Source: JBHELB01 sp041859045
Lineage (GTDB): Bacteria > Hydrogenedentota > Hydrogenedentia > Hydrogenedentales > SLHB01
Direction: 5' to 3'
DNA length: 64,000 nt
Assembly: GCA_041859045.1 (NCBI GenBank)
Contig: JBHELB010000022.1
Coordinates: 1 to 64,000 of the forward strand
Shown: piece by piece, positions 8,449 to 17,681 of the stretch
Numbering within the stretch: the stretch's first letter is position 1
Layout: the number at the start of each line of letters is the position of its first letter
Notes under the pieces: model-generated
What the model was told of the DNA's origin: nothing
What the model saw: only the letters and a program-made list of their open reading frames with translations
Database searches by the model: none
Translations under genes and position numbers: made by a program

Positions 8449-9648
8449 ATGAGCAGACCGTATGATGTGATGATCGCGGGACACGTGTGCTTTGACATTA
8501 TCCCCCGTTTTCCCGATACCGGCGCGAAGACCATGGGCGAAATCATGCGCCCGGGCAAGCTGGTGCAGATGGACGCCGTGACGATGAGCACCGGCGGTCC
8601 GGTCTCGAATACGGGCATCGGCCTCAAACTCTTGGGAAACAATGTCTGCTTCAACGCGCGCACGGGCGAGGATGAGATCGGGCGCCTCACCATGGATTAC
8701 CTCCAGCGCAGCGGCAATGCGGCGGGTATTCATGCGGTTCCGGGCAGTTCCAGCTCGTACACCGTCGTGATTGCACCGCCAGGCATCGACCGCATTTTCC
8801 TGCACCACCCCGGCACCAACAACGAATACAGCGCCGATGACCTCGACCCAGCGTTGATCTCGCAGTGCAAACACTTCCATTTCGGCTATCCTCCGCTGAT
8901 GCGGCGCATGTTCGAAAACGAAGGCCGCGAACTGCAGCGCGTCTTTCAGATTGCCAAGGAAGCCGGCGCGACCACCTCGTGCGACATGGCCCTGCCGGAT
9001 CCCGCGTCGGTGTCGGGCAAAGCGCCCTGGGCCAAGATCTTGGCCAATATCCTGCCGTACGTGGACGTGTATCTGCCGTCCGCCGAGGAAACGTTCTACA
9101 TGCTCGAGCCGGAAGCGTTTCTGAGCCTCAAAGAACATCACCAGGGCGCGGACCTGATCGACTTTATGACGCCGGACGACTACGGTCGCTTATCCGGAAA
9201 ACTCCTCGATCTGGGCTGCAAGATGACCTCGATGAAATCGGGGCACCGCGGCTACTATTTCCGCACCGGCAACAAGAAGAACTTCGACGGTATGGGCGCG
9301 GCGCGTCCCGGCGACGCCGACAACTGGTCTGATCGTGAACTCTGGTGTCCGGCGTTTGCCGCGCCGAACCTGGCCAGCGCCACCGGTTCGGGCGACTCGT
9401 CAATCGCGGGGTTCATCACGGGCTTCCTGCGCGGTCTGACCCTCGAAGAAACGCTCAAGTACGCCAATATTCTCGGTTGGCAGAATGTGCAGACCCTCGA
9501 CGCGCTCAGCGGCATCGGTTCGTGGGAAGACAGCGGCGCGCTGCTTGCCAAGAAAATGCCGATGATCGACGTCCACATCGACGCGCCGGGCTGGACCTGG
9601 CGCGAAGCGCTCGGCCTGTGGTCGGGACCGAGGGACAGCAAGCTCTAA
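8449..9648 (+). CDS. PfkB-family carbohydrate kinase
   Basis: This is a ribokinase-fold (PfkB) kinase of 399 residues that should phosphorylate a sugar or sugar-like alcohol using ATP. The N-terminal substrate lobe has a glycine-rich STGGPVSNTGIGLKLLG segment. The ATP site near the C-terminus reads ATGSGDSSIAGFITG, with the catalytic Asp of the GxGD motif. The family is a little longer here than ribokinase (about 310 residues) because of an insert in the middle. The substrate cannot be named from sequence. The ATG at 8449 is chosen because GAAGGAAG lies at the right distance; an in-frame ATG at 8407 would overlap the phosphatase gene. The gene belongs to the same-strand sugar-metabolism cluster. 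Confidence 0.88.
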   Translation: MSRPYDVMIAGHVCFDIIPRFPDTGAKTMGEIMRPGKLVQMDAVTMSTGGPVSNTGIGLKLLGNNVCFNARTGEDEIGRLTMDYLQRSGNAAGIHAVPGSSSSYTVVIAPPGIDRIFLHHPGTNNEYSADDLDPALISQCKHFHFGYPPLMRRMFENEGRELQRVFQIAKEAGATTSCDMALPDPASVSGKAPWAKILANILPYVDVYLPSAEETFYMLEPEAFLSLKEHHQGADLIDFMTPDDYGRLSGKLLDLGCKMTSMKSGHRGYYFRTGNKKNFDGMGAARPGDADNWSDRELWCPAFAAPNLASATGSGDSSIAGFITGFLRGLTLEETLKYANILGWQNVQTLDALSGIGSWEDSGALLAKKMPMIDVHIDAPGWTWREALGLWSGPRDSKL

Positions 9649-9660
9649 AGGCGGAGCGTA

Positions 9661-11466
9661 ATGGCCTTTCTCATTCTGACGGCGACGGCGGCTCTGTTCG
9701 GACACTGGACGTTGAGACCCCTCGGGCTCAGCGGCGGTCCGGCCGGAGCCGCCTTGCGTTTGCTTACGGGCCTAAGCCTTTTGGCGCTCACTACGCTACT
9801 GTTGGGACGCGCGTCGCTGGCCGTTGCAGGCTACGCCTTGTATGCGCTGGCCATGATCGGATTCGCGGTGGACCTTTACTTTCACCGCCGCAGAATATCC
9901 GCACTGCCGAAGGCGCCGCACGGGCCCCGCGCGCCATGGACGCCCTTCGAAATCGTCTGCGTGATGACCTTGGCCGTATCGCTGGCGGCCTCGTTAATCT
10001 CGGCCCTGGCCCCTGCGACCTCCTGGGACGCCACCATCGCGCACCTCGCGCTGCCCAAGGCCTATGTGCGCATGGGGCAGATCGCCGCCTTCGAAGACAA
10101 CGCCTACTCCGGTTACCCGCAACTTATGCACGCGCTATTCACGCTCGCCTACCAGATAGGCGGCGAGAGTACGGCGATGTTGGTGAACTGGTTGGTGGCC
10201 GTTTGTGTTTGTGGCGTCGCCTACGGCGTGGGAAGTCACCTTGCGGGACGCCGCGCTGGATTTGTGGCGGCGGCGATGCTCTCAACCGCCCCCATCTTCA
10301 TCGACCAAGCGGGCGCGACGTCGATAGATCTTGCTTGTGCCGGGTTTGGTCTCGCGGCGTTGTATGCCTTGCTGAAAGGATACGAAGAAGGGCGCTTTCG
10401 TTGGTTGGTGCTCGCGGGGTTTCTCGCGGGCAGCGCGGCCGGTGTGCGACACACTGGGTATCTTATGGTGGCGCTACTGACACTGGGCGTTTTCATCACC
10501 GCGCGTGAGCGGCGGCGCGTGTCGTCGGCGCTGTTTTTTGTTAGCGCCCTTGCCGCCATGTTCCCGTGGCTTCTGCACAGCGCCCTCGAGGTCGGCAATC
10601 CATTCTATCCTTTCCTGATGTCCATTTTTCCCGGCAGGGGCTTGCCCGACAACGAGATCACCTCGGTAGGCACTCACGAATCTCTGCGCGGTACAAATTT
10701 GCTGCGCTTCGTCATGTTTCCTTGGGATATCGTCATGCGCCCGTACTGGTATGACGGCTGGTCCAAATCGCCCGGACCCTGGGTGCTGTTGTTGGGCGTT
10801 CCGGGGCTGTTTATCGGCGGACCGCGTGCACGCGCATTGGCGGCATACTGCATCGCCGGGGGGATTTGTCTGTTCTTCTTTCGGCAAAGCGCGCGTTACT
10901 TGTTGCCGTTTCTCCTGCCCATGATGCCCGTCGCGGCGGCCGCCGCAGTGCGCCTGCCTCTACACAGAACGATCACCACGCTTCTGCTGGCGAGCTTCGC
11001 ATTCGGGATCGCGCTGGCGGCCGCATCGGTATCGTTCAAAGTCCCCGTGGCCTTTGGTTTCCAGACCCGCAGCGAATACCTGACCTCACGCATCGAACGA
11101 TACCCGCTCTTCTCCTGGGCCAACACCAATCTGCCCCCAGACAAGCGCGTGCTCACGCTCGATTTGCGCGGATATTTTCTCGACATGCCCGCATATCAAA
11201 ACTTTGAAGCGCTCAAGCCTTTGGGAAGACTCTCTCACGCGGAGCAACTTGAGTGGTTACGCGCGCGCGGCATCGCCTACCTGCTCTTTCCCGAGACGTA
11301 CGTGGAGCAATCGAAGTCCTATCGCGAAACCGGAGTGCTCGAGACCATCTACAAGTGGCGTATGGATGGCCGCCATTTCAACCGGCTCTGGCGCGAAGAG
11401 ATCGAGAATCCCCGAGGCGGGCGCGAGTGGGTCAGTGTGTATCTGGTGCGATATGATGTTCCGTAG
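9661..11466 (+). CDS. Multi-pass membrane glycosyltransferase (PMT/ArnT-like)
   Basis: This 601-residue protein has about ten or more hydrophobic segments and the layout of GT-C glycosyltransferases, which move a sugar from a polyprenyl-phosphate donor at the outer face of the inner membrane. After the first two helices the loop holds ATSWDATIAHLALPKAY, the place where this class has its catalytic Asp. The C-terminal 150 residues are hydrophilic and probably periplasmic. No closer family can be assigned. It starts 12 bases after the sugar kinase stop and is followed 20 bases later by a flippase gene, which points to surface glycan or glycolipid assembly. Confidence 0.7.
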   Translation: MAFLILTATAALFGHWTLRPLGLSGGPAGAALRLLTGLSLLALTTLLLGRASLAVAGYALYALAMIGFAVDLYFHRRRISALPKAPHGPRAPWTPFEIVCVMTLAVSLAASLISALAPATSWDATIAHLALPKAYVRMGQIAAFEDNAYSGYPQLMHALFTLAYQIGGESTAMLVNWLVAVCVCGVAYGVGSHLAGRRAGFVAAAMLSTAPIFIDQAGATSIDLACAGFGLAALYALLKGYEEGRFRWLVLAGFLAGSAAGVRHTGYLMVALLTLGVFITARERRRVSSALFFVSALAAMFPWLLHSALEVGNPFYPFLMSIFPGRGLPDNEITSVGTHESLRGTNLLRFVMFPWDIVMRPYWYDGWSKSPGPWVLLLGVPGLFIGGPRARALAAYCIAGGICLFFFRQSARYLLPFLLPMMPVAAAAAVRLPLHRTITTLLLASFAFGIALAAASVSFKVPVAFGFQTRSEYLTSRIERYPLFSWANTNLPPDKRVLTLDLRGYFLDMPAYQNFEALKPLGRLSHAEQLEWLRARGIAYLLFPETYVEQSKSYRETGVLETIYKWRMDGRHFNRLWREEIENPRGGREWVSVYLVRYDVP

Positions 11467-11486
11467 GTCCACTCTGGAGAACGCCC

Positions 11487-13067
11487 ATGGCCTTGCGTGA
11501 CACGATCGCGCGAAACACCGCGTTCAATATGGCCGGGCGCATCTGGGAAGCGCTACTGAGCCTTGTGCTCATTCCGTACATCATCGCTCGGATTGGCGAG
11601 CCCTATTTTGGACTCTGGGCGCTGATCGGTTCTTTTGTGGGATATGTGGGGCTTGTCGATCTCGGGTTCGGCAGCGGTTTCGTGAAGTACATCGCCGAGC
11701 ACCACGCCCGTCGCGACACCCCTGCGATTTCCGCCGTTGTCAGCACCGGGCTGCTTTTCTACCTCGCGCTCGGCCTCGTCGTGCTTGCCGTAAGTTGGCC
11801 GTTGGCCGAGCCCGCATTACGTCAGGTTCAACACTCTGGCTTGCTCAGCGCGGAGTTTTTGCCCGCAGCCCTACTGCTGATCAAGTGGCGGCTCGTGTTG
11901 TTCGTGGCGGCCAGCACGCTCGGCGTCTTCACTGCCGTTCAGAGCGGGCTCCAACGCATGGGCATCACCAACGCCCTTAGTTTCGCCGCATCGCTGGTCA
12001 AAGCCGTTGCCACCATCGCGTTTCTCGAGTCTGGCGTTGGCGTCATGGGTCTCATGTACGCCGAATTCGCCGCATTTGCGCTGATCGCCGCGGCGTCGGT
12101 GCCCATCGCGTTCCGGCTGGTCCCTGGACTGCGCATCAGCGTGGCCGCATGGCGTCGCGATGTGTTTCGTAATCTCTTTTCGTTTGGAGGCTACGCGCAG
12201 GTCGCTCGGCTGGCGAATCTCATTATGATGGAAACTGACAAAGTCATCGCGGGGTTTTGGGGCGGCGCGCTCAACTGGACCGCGCGCTATGAAATCGCCC
12301 AGAACCCCGCCAACAAAGTGCGCCAGATTCCCGCGATGGTGCTCAGCGCGCTGATCCCCGTCGTGTCCGACCTGGATGCCCGCGGCGACGATGCGCGCCT
12401 GCGTCGACTCTACCTTCGCTCGACCAAATACCTGGCGTCCATTGCGGTTCCCGTCACCTTGCTCGCGGCGGCGCTCGGCGGTTCCCTCATCCGCACGCTG
12501 ATGGGCGGTGGATACGAGCAGTCCGCGGGCGTCTTTCGCATCATTGTGATCGGCTATCTCCTCAACGTACTGCCGGGCGGCGGCATCAACATTGCCCTCG
12601 GGAAGGGACGAGCCGATCTCCAGATGAAGACAGGCGTGATCTCAATGACGAGCAACATTGTTTTTACGATCCTGCTGGTGCTTACGATCGGCTTCTACGG
12701 CATTCCCTTGGGAACGGCGTTCTCGATGCTTGTCTCCTGGGTATGGTTTCTCGGTGCCATGCGCCGCCTGATCGGCGTGAGAGCAGGCGAACTCCTCCGC
12801 GTCAGCGTGCTCTGGCCCGTACTGGCCAGCGTGCCCGGAACCATCGCCTGTGCGGCTCTTGACCTCACATTCGCAGACGTCGTTGGCCGCCTACCCAATG
12901 CCGCCGTCGCCGCTGCGGGCGCGGCGATTTTCGCCATCACCTACCTCGTGATCCTGAGGCAAACACCCTTCCTCGACGCCGCCGACGCGGAATTCCTTCT
13001 CGATACGCTGCGCTTGCGCCGTATCCCCGGCGCGCGATGGTTCGCACGAGCGGCCCGCAAGGCATAG
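11487..13067 (+). CDS. Polysaccharide flippase (Wzx-like, MOP superfamily)
   Basis: The 526-residue protein has about 12-14 predicted membrane helices spread evenly along its length and the N-terminal RNTAFNMAGRIWEALLSLVLIPYI stretch (shown here only as a landmark) typical of oligosaccharide-repeat-unit flippases. Such proteins move undecaprenyl-linked glycans across the inner membrane. It directly follows the GT-C glycosyltransferase, and the two are probably co-transcribed. There is no polymerase (Wzy) or sugar-nucleotide gene beside them, so this is not a complete polysaccharide locus. Confidence 0.82.
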   Translation: MALRDTIARNTAFNMAGRIWEALLSLVLIPYIIARIGEPYFGLWALIGSFVGYVGLVDLGFGSGFVKYIAEHHARRDTPAISAVVSTGLLFYLALGLVVLAVSWPLAEPALRQVQHSGLLSAEFLPAALLLIKWRLVLFVAASTLGVFTAVQSGLQRMGITNALSFAASLVKAVATIAFLESGVGVMGLMYAEFAAFALIAAASVPIAFRLVPGLRISVAAWRRDVFRNLFSFGGYAQVARLANLIMMETDKVIAGFWGGALNWTARYEIAQNPANKVRQIPAMVLSALIPVVSDLDARGDDARLRRLYLRSTKYLASIAVPVTLLAAALGGSLIRTLMGGGYEQSAGVFRIIVIGYLLNVLPGGGINIALGKGRADLQMKTGVISMTSNIVFTILLVLTIGFYGIPLGTAFSMLVSWVWFLGAMRRLIGVRAGELLRVSVLWPVLASVPGTIACAALDLTFADVVGRLPNAAVAAAGAAIFAITYLVILRQTPFLDAADAEFLLDTLRLRRIPGARWFARAARKA

Positions 13068-13070
13068 CGC

Positions 13071-13099
13071 TTGTTCTCGCTCGGCTTCGTCGCTACCAT
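13071..13099 (+). promoter_or_regulatory. Sigma70-type promoter
   Basis: TTGTTC at 13071-13076 and TACCAT at 13094-13099 are 17 bp apart, just after the flippase stop and 27 bases before the next start codon. Confidence 0.5.
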
Positions 13100-13125
13100 A
13101 GGCGCATCCCTGGAGTGAGCTGCTC

Positions 13126-14643
13126 ATGCCGACTGCCGAAACGTTGATCGATCGCGTCGAACCCGCATTATCCTTCGCCCGCACCGTGGGCGAACCGGAA
13201 CGGCGCCATGCCTTGGCGGCGGCGCACGCACTGCTCGACATACACCGGCCGCCGCAGCCCGTGATGTACGCGCCCGCGGACGCACTGCGCCGGGCCGGGG
13301 TGTTGGCGGAGTCCGACGCGCGAGTGGTGGATGTTGCCGTAGTACCCGAGGTCGGCGGTGATCCTGCACAGATTGAGACCTTGGCATCGACGCTGCTGAA
13401 TGCGTTTGTACTCGATTTGGACACTCGTCTCGAGCTTTGTCTTTGCGTCGTCGAGGACGGAATTCCACAACTCTCGCTCCGATTCGACGGCCCTGGCGCA
13501 ATCCCGCAGACGTGCTACGTTGGCGGGTTGTTACCGTTGTCGTTTGAGGAACTGAGCGCGCTGTGGACCATGGCCACGCGCGGCGGCCGCATTGATGCTG
13601 TGCGCAATGGGCTCGACCTGCGGCTTAAAGGCGTGCGGATTTGCCCAGATCCTGTGCTTGGTCTTGAAACAGCGCTTGAGAAACTGGATCGCCTTCTTAC
13701 GGCACCAGGGAGTTCTGCGCCGCTCGATGCGTTGTTGGAACTTGCCGACGGCGACTCGCGTGGAATCGCCCCGGCCAATGTGGCCGCGATGGTTACGGAG
13801 GCGACAACCGCTGCGCAGGCGCGCTACACAGGGCTGCGAATCGAGATCCTCTGTGCCAACGACGTTCCGCTCGCGCCGATCCATCGCAGACGTTTCTTGG
13901 TTGCCCTGGAATCGCTTTTCGCGCACGCGTTGCGCATCTCGAGGGGCAACATCGCCGTGGAGATGCTGCTGGGATACGAAACGGCCGCGCGCGAAGTCAG
14001 TCTGCTGGTCCAGTACACGGGGAGCGGCCTCTCCGACGATCGTTTCCTGATCCCTTCGCTCGAACGGGCGTTCTGCACACTCCACGGCGGACAATGCGCA
14101 TACCAGTATTCCCCATCGAACGTTTCCATCACCGCCTCCATCCTGGATACCCCTGCACGCGCACTCGACGCGTGGATCCCGGGTTGGGAAGTCTTTGGCG
14201 AAAAGTCGCGCCAGATGCTTCGCTTGCTCAAGAGCGGCGGTCCCACGCCACCGGAGGATTTCCTGCTTGAGGGTATTCTTGAGGAGGAGCTTCAGCGCTG
14301 GTTGTTGCCGTTGTTTGAAAGTCACGCGGCGCAAAACAGCGCCCACGACCTTGGTCCCGACGTTGCGGGTTTGCAGGGAGCGTCGCGCGACCGGTTGGAG
14401 AAATCGCTCACTCAGATCAAGCGGGGAAAACCACGCAAAGACATCACGCGTCCCGCGCCCGCCGCAGAGACGCTCTGGGCCTTCCGCAAAGACGCACGCA
14501 GCCGCGAGGCACTCGGAATCCATACCCTATCTGAGGACACGCTTAAGGCGTTCTGTTCGGGACTGCTGAAGACGCCCCCAGCCCATCTCGAATGCCTTCG
14601 CGTAATCGCCACATTGCTCGGAGCGCCTCATCAAACCTTGTAA
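13126..14643 (+). CDS. Uncharacterised protein with two degenerate histidine-kinase-ATPase-like regions
   Basis: I do not recognise a named family for this 505-residue soluble protein. Two stretches have the order of elements seen in histidine-kinase ATPase domains. Residues 85-172 contain an LLNAF helix, then LSLRFDGPG, then a TRGGRIDAV turn and an alternating hydrophobic strand. Residues 255-340 contain LFAHALRIS (N-box-like), LLVQYTGSGL (G1-like) and LHGGQCAYQYSP (G2-like). In the second copy the N-box Asn is His267 and the G1 Asp is missing, so ATP hydrolysis is doubtful. There is no transmembrane segment or phospho-acceptor helix. It may be a signalling scaffold or pseudokinase. It has its own promoter and is followed 11 bases later by a CBM9-like gene. 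Confidence 0.75.
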   Translation: MPTAETLIDRVEPALSFARTVGEPERRHALAAAHALLDIHRPPQPVMYAPADALRRAGVLAESDARVVDVAVVPEVGGDPAQIETLASTLLNAFVLDLDTRLELCLCVVEDGIPQLSLRFDGPGAIPQTCYVGGLLPLSFEELSALWTMATRGGRIDAVRNGLDLRLKGVRICPDPVLGLETALEKLDRLLTAPGSSAPLDALLELADGDSRGIAPANVAAMVTEATTAAQARYTGLRIEILCANDVPLAPIHRRRFLVALESLFAHALRISRGNIAVEMLLGYETAAREVSLLVQYTGSGLSDDRFLIPSLERAFCTLHGGQCAYQYSPSNVSITASILDTPARALDAWIPGWEVFGEKSRQMLRLLKSGGPTPPEDFLLEGILEEELQRWLLPLFESHAAQNSAHDLGPDVAGLQGASRDRLEKSLTQIKRGKPRKDITRPAPAAETLWAFRKDARSREALGIHTLSEDTLKAFCSGLLKTPPAHLECLRVIATLLGAPHQTL

Positions 14644-14654
14644 GGAGAGCCGCC

Positions 14655-15338
14655 ATGTCTGCTTCTGAATCGCAATACACCGTCGGCCGCACCGCCGCTG
14701 CGCACTCGGCGTTGTTCGACTGGGATGGTCCCGCGTGGCAAGACGTTGAGGCGCTCGAGATCGCGCACTTTCAATCCAACAGCGCTGCCCATCGTCCGCG
14801 CACGCAGCTCAAACTTCAGTATAACGACGAGCAATTGCACGGCCTCTTTCGCGTCGATGACCGCTATGTAATTTGCACGCACCTTTCTTATCAAAGCGAC
14901 GTGTATATGGACAGTTGCGTCGAGGCCTTCCTCATGCCGCAACCGCGCCGAGGGTATTTCAGTTTCGAGATGAACTGCGGCGGCGCGTTGCTGGCGTATC
15001 ACATCGAGGACCCGACGCCGCTGAACGACCGTTTCGTGAAGTACACCGCCGTGCCGTGGTCGCTGGGGCGTACCGTGACCGTCCGCACCAGTCTCGGAGG
15101 CCGCATCGAACCCGAAATTGCCGAGCCGGTCACGTGGTATGTCGAATTTGCCATTCCCTTTGCCTATTTTGAATCCATGCTCGGTCCACTCGGCCCACTC
15201 CAAGGCCAGAACTGGCGCGCACAGTTCAATAAGTGCGCTTTCGGCTGTTCTCATCCGCATGGCGCGGCCTGGGCCGATCTCGGAGGCGTCGACAGCTTTC
15301 ATCAGCCGGAACGGTTTGGCACGATCGTCTTCGCTTAA
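14655..15338 (+). CDS. CBM9-like carbohydrate-binding protein
   Basis: This 227-residue protein resembles the family-9 carbohydrate-binding module (DOMON-like beta-sandwich) found as a stand-alone protein in several phyla. It starts with a Trp-containing ligand-site segment (FDWDGPAWQ), continues with LKLQYNDEQLHGLFRVDD, an acidic SCVEAFLMP strand, and ends with WADLGGVDSFHQPERFGTIVF, the usual closing motif. There is no signal peptide, so it may act in the cytoplasm or be exported by another route. The ATG at 14655 has a perfect AAGGAGAG ribosome site; an in-frame ATG at 14592 would overlap the previous gene. Its ligand is unknown. Confidence 0.75.
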   Translation: MSASESQYTVGRTAAAHSALFDWDGPAWQDVEALEIAHFQSNSAAHRPRTQLKLQYNDEQLHGLFRVDDRYVICTHLSYQSDVYMDSCVEAFLMPQPRRGYFSFEMNCGGALLAYHIEDPTPLNDRFVKYTAVPWSLGRTVTVRTSLGGRIEPEIAEPVTWYVEFAIPFAYFESMLGPLGPLQGQNWRAQFNKCAFGCSHPHGAAWADLGGVDSFHQPERFGTIVFA

Positions 15339-15369
15339 GTGAGGGAGCCTGCGACATCTTTTCCGAGCG

Positions 15370-15398
15370 TTGTGCGGCCAGAGGGGTTTTGGTAGACT
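15370..15398 (+). promoter_or_regulatory. Sigma70-type promoter
   Basis: TTGTGC at 15370-15375 and TAGACT at 15393-15398 are 17 bp apart, 63 bases before the HEAT-like lipoprotein start. A GAGCATGCTC palindrome lies between the promoter and the gene at 15426-15435. Confidence 0.5.
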
Positions 15399-15460
15399 TC
15401 GGCCCCGAGCGAGATTCGAAAGAACGAGCATGCTCGCCGTACGAGCAGGAGAGATCGAAC

Positions 15461-16684
15461 ATGCGTAGAAACGTCCTTCTAGCAGTTGTGTTCATTGCCC
15501 TTGTCGCGGGAGTTTTCACATCTTGCCGCCCTACCCCGGCCACGCCGCAGACGCCCATCGCGCCTTCCGCACAGACATCCGCCCCGACGCCGGCTTCTCC
15601 TGCGCATACCGCCGCTTCGCCTGCAGCGACTCCAGCGAAGCCGCCCGTAGCCGCCGCCCCTCCCGCCGGAACGGTGGGGGAGGAGGCGATAGTTCCTATG
15701 TTGGAGCAGATTGGCGACTTTTCGGCGCCGCCCCACGCGCGTGCGGCTTTGCTTCAACAACTCCGCGCACAGATTCCCCTGTTGTCCACAGCGGCCCTCC
15801 AACGTGTGCTCGCCGCGATGCGCCCAGTGATGTGCGATGCGCAGAGCGACGCAACCGTCGCACGCGAGACGGTTCTTTCGTTCACCGTCGCCGCAGTGCT
15901 CCTTCGCGAGCATCAACAATGGCCAGGCCAGGCCGGCGTGGATGATGCGACGATTCTGTTGAACATCGCCCAGAGCCCGACCCGCGCCCCAGACGTAAGG
16001 CAGTCGGCGATTCAGGCGTTGGGACTGCTCCGCGTGCTGGAGAAAGCACCAGCGATTCGCGCCCTTGCGGAGAAACCCGAGGAGACGCCTGCCCCTGTGC
16101 TCCAGGCCGTGTGCATGGCATTGTGGCGCATCGATCCGGAAGCCGCCGAGACCGTCTCGATCCGGGTGCTCGAACAAGCAAAAGATATCTCGGCGTATGA
16201 AGCCGCCGCGCAGGTATTGGGCCGGTTGCGTACCCCGAACGGGCTCTCCGCACTGGTTCGTCAGGCAAAGCGATTCCCTGCGTCCGGCGCCGCGGCGGCG
16301 AACATTCCGCCCATGCTGGATACGGCGCTTGCCATCCTCGAGGATCGCGACGATCCCCTCTTGCGCGACGCGATCGAAGCGACGCAGTATCTCTGGCGGC
16401 CCGGAGCACGCGAACGTTGCATGATGAAATTGTGCGTCTTGGCCAAGGAAGGATCTCAGGAGGTCGCCACGCTGGCCGCCGACCGCATTATTCAGAACTC
16501 GTCAACGCTTCCGCTGACCGAAGAGCAAACGGAGTTGCGCGCCTTGCTCTCGTCTATCCGCGACCGCACAGACCTTGACGAGATCAAGCGGCGTATCGAC
16601 GAACGCCTCAGTGTGCCCGCGCCTCCCGCCAGCACGGACGCTGCGCCCGTGTCGACGGCACAACCGGTCGCCAGCGACGAGTAA
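15461..16684 (+). CDS. HEAT-repeat-like lipoprotein
   Basis: The 407-residue product starts with a short lipoprotein signal peptide ending in FTSC, so the mature protein should be lipid-anchored at Cys22. A Pro/Ala/Thr-rich linker (about 25-75) follows, then roughly 270 residues of helical pairs such as ARAALLQQLRAQIPLLS and VRQSAIQALGLLRVL, typical of HEAT or armadillo-type repeats. A short Ala/Pro tail ends the protein. Such proteins are usually binding scaffolds; no partner can be named. The ATG at 15461 is chosen for its AGGAGAG site and because it gives a proper signal peptide. The gene converges on the PHP gene with only five bases between the stops. Confidence 0.75.
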   Translation: MRRNVLLAVVFIALVAGVFTSCRPTPATPQTPIAPSAQTSAPTPASPAHTAASPAATPAKPPVAAAPPAGTVGEEAIVPMLEQIGDFSAPPHARAALLQQLRAQIPLLSTAALQRVLAAMRPVMCDAQSDATVARETVLSFTVAAVLLREHQQWPGQAGVDDATILLNIAQSPTRAPDVRQSAIQALGLLRVLEKAPAIRALAEKPEETPAPVLQAVCMALWRIDPEAAETVSIRVLEQAKDISAYEAAAQVLGRLRTPNGLSALVRQAKRFPASGAAAANIPPMLDTALAILEDRDDPLLRDAIEATQYLWRPGARERCMMKLCVLAKEGSQEVATLAADRIIQNSSTLPLTEEQTELRALLSSIRDRTDLDEIKRRIDERLSVPAPPASTDAAPVSTAQPVASDE

Positions 16685-16689
16685 GGGCG

Positions 16690-17574
16690 CTATGCGTCGG
16701 CCTCGCGCGAGATGAAGAAGGGCTGCGTCCACGCCATGTTTTCGCCGCGTCCGTAGCACTCGAAGCGGATATACGACATCTTCTCCCGCTCGGGCACGGT
16801 GAAGACCATCGTGGGGCTGTCCGCGGTGGCCGCTCTTCGTCCGAAATCATGCACTGCGACAATGCGATCCGCGTTACGGGTCTCAACGCGAATCGTCGAG
16901 CCGAACAGGGAAATGTTTTCGATCCAAACCCCGGTGCTCGCGTAGAACCGGCCATTCCGCAGCGCATCCACGACGCCCGCGGGCGTGCGCTCCGTCACTT
17001 GCACGACGTTCCACGCTATGCCGGGGTCGGTGGGCAGGTGACAGTCGTCGTGGGCAAATCCCCACACACGGCGGCCTTTCCCCAGCAACAGATCCCAACG
17101 ATCCGTGGCAAGAGGATTCCCCTCCGCCCATCGGCATACTCCGTTGTAGATCTCGATTCCCGCATAGCCCAGAAAGGCCTCTAGCTTGTCCTGAGAACAA
17201 TGGTGAAAGTGCTCCTCCCAGTTCGGGTGCGCCATGACCGCAAATCCGCCGCTCGCCGTGATCTGGTCGAGGATTCCCTGGCGATCCCGATCCGGCGGAA
17301 TGTGAACCGACGCGCCAACGTGCAGAATATGTGGTCCGTACTGGGTTACCTCTTCTCCCGGCACCATCACCATCCCTCGACTGTCGAAAGCGGTCGGATC
17401 AACGAGTTTGTCATGATCGCTGAACATGAGGAACCCGTAGCCGTGCGCGGCGTAGAGATCGATGGTCATCTGCGGATCAAACGGGCCATCGCTCATGGTC
17501 GTGTGCGTGTGCAGATTTCCGCGGAGCCACTGCGCTGAACTCGACAGATAGGGGCTTTCAATTTTGATTGCCAT
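16690..17574 (-). CDS. PHP-domain phosphoesterase
   Basis: The 294-residue protein has the metal-binding motifs of the polymerase-and-histidinol-phosphatase (PHP) superfamily: GNLHTHTTMSDG near residue 20, a FSDHDK motif, VMAHPNWEEH and FAHDDCHLP. These bind two or three metal ions and hydrolyse phosphoester bonds. The C-terminal 90 residues form a beta-rich extension ending near GRGENMAWTQPFFI, which is common in a CehA/McbA-like subgroup whose substrates are mostly unknown. The ATG at 17574 is chosen because TTGGAG is well placed before it; a longer frame to 17631 would run across the promoter. It has its own promoter and is convergent with the HEAT-like lipoprotein gene. Confidence 0.85.
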   Translation of the reverse strand: MAIKIESPYLSSSAQWLRGNLHTHTTMSDGPFDPQMTIDLYAAHGYGFLMFSDHDKLVDPTAFDSRGMVMVPGEEVTQYGPHILHVGASVHIPPDRDRQGILDQITASGGFAVMAHPNWEEHFHHCSQDKLEAFLGYAGIEIYNGVCRWAEGNPLATDRWDLLLGKGRRVWGFAHDDCHLPTDPGIAWNVVQVTERTPAGVVDALRNGRFYASTGVWIENISLFGSTIRVETRNADRIVAVHDFGRRAATADSPTMVFTVPEREKMSYIRFECYGRGENMAWTQPFFISREADA

Positions 17575-17609
17575 CGATGGTTTCTCCAAGTCACTGGTTG
17601 GTGAAAGAG

Positions 17610-17638
17610 AGTATAGGACTGTTCGAAACACGTCGCAA
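17610..17638 (-). promoter_or_regulatory. Sigma70-type promoter of the PHP gene
   Basis: On the minus strand TTGCGA (17638-17633) and TATACT (17615-17610) have a 17 bp spacer, 36 bases before the PHP start codon. Confidence 0.6.
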
Positions 17639-17681
17639 CCGGACGGGAATTCCCCAAAAAGAAGCGGCCCCCCGATTGGCT

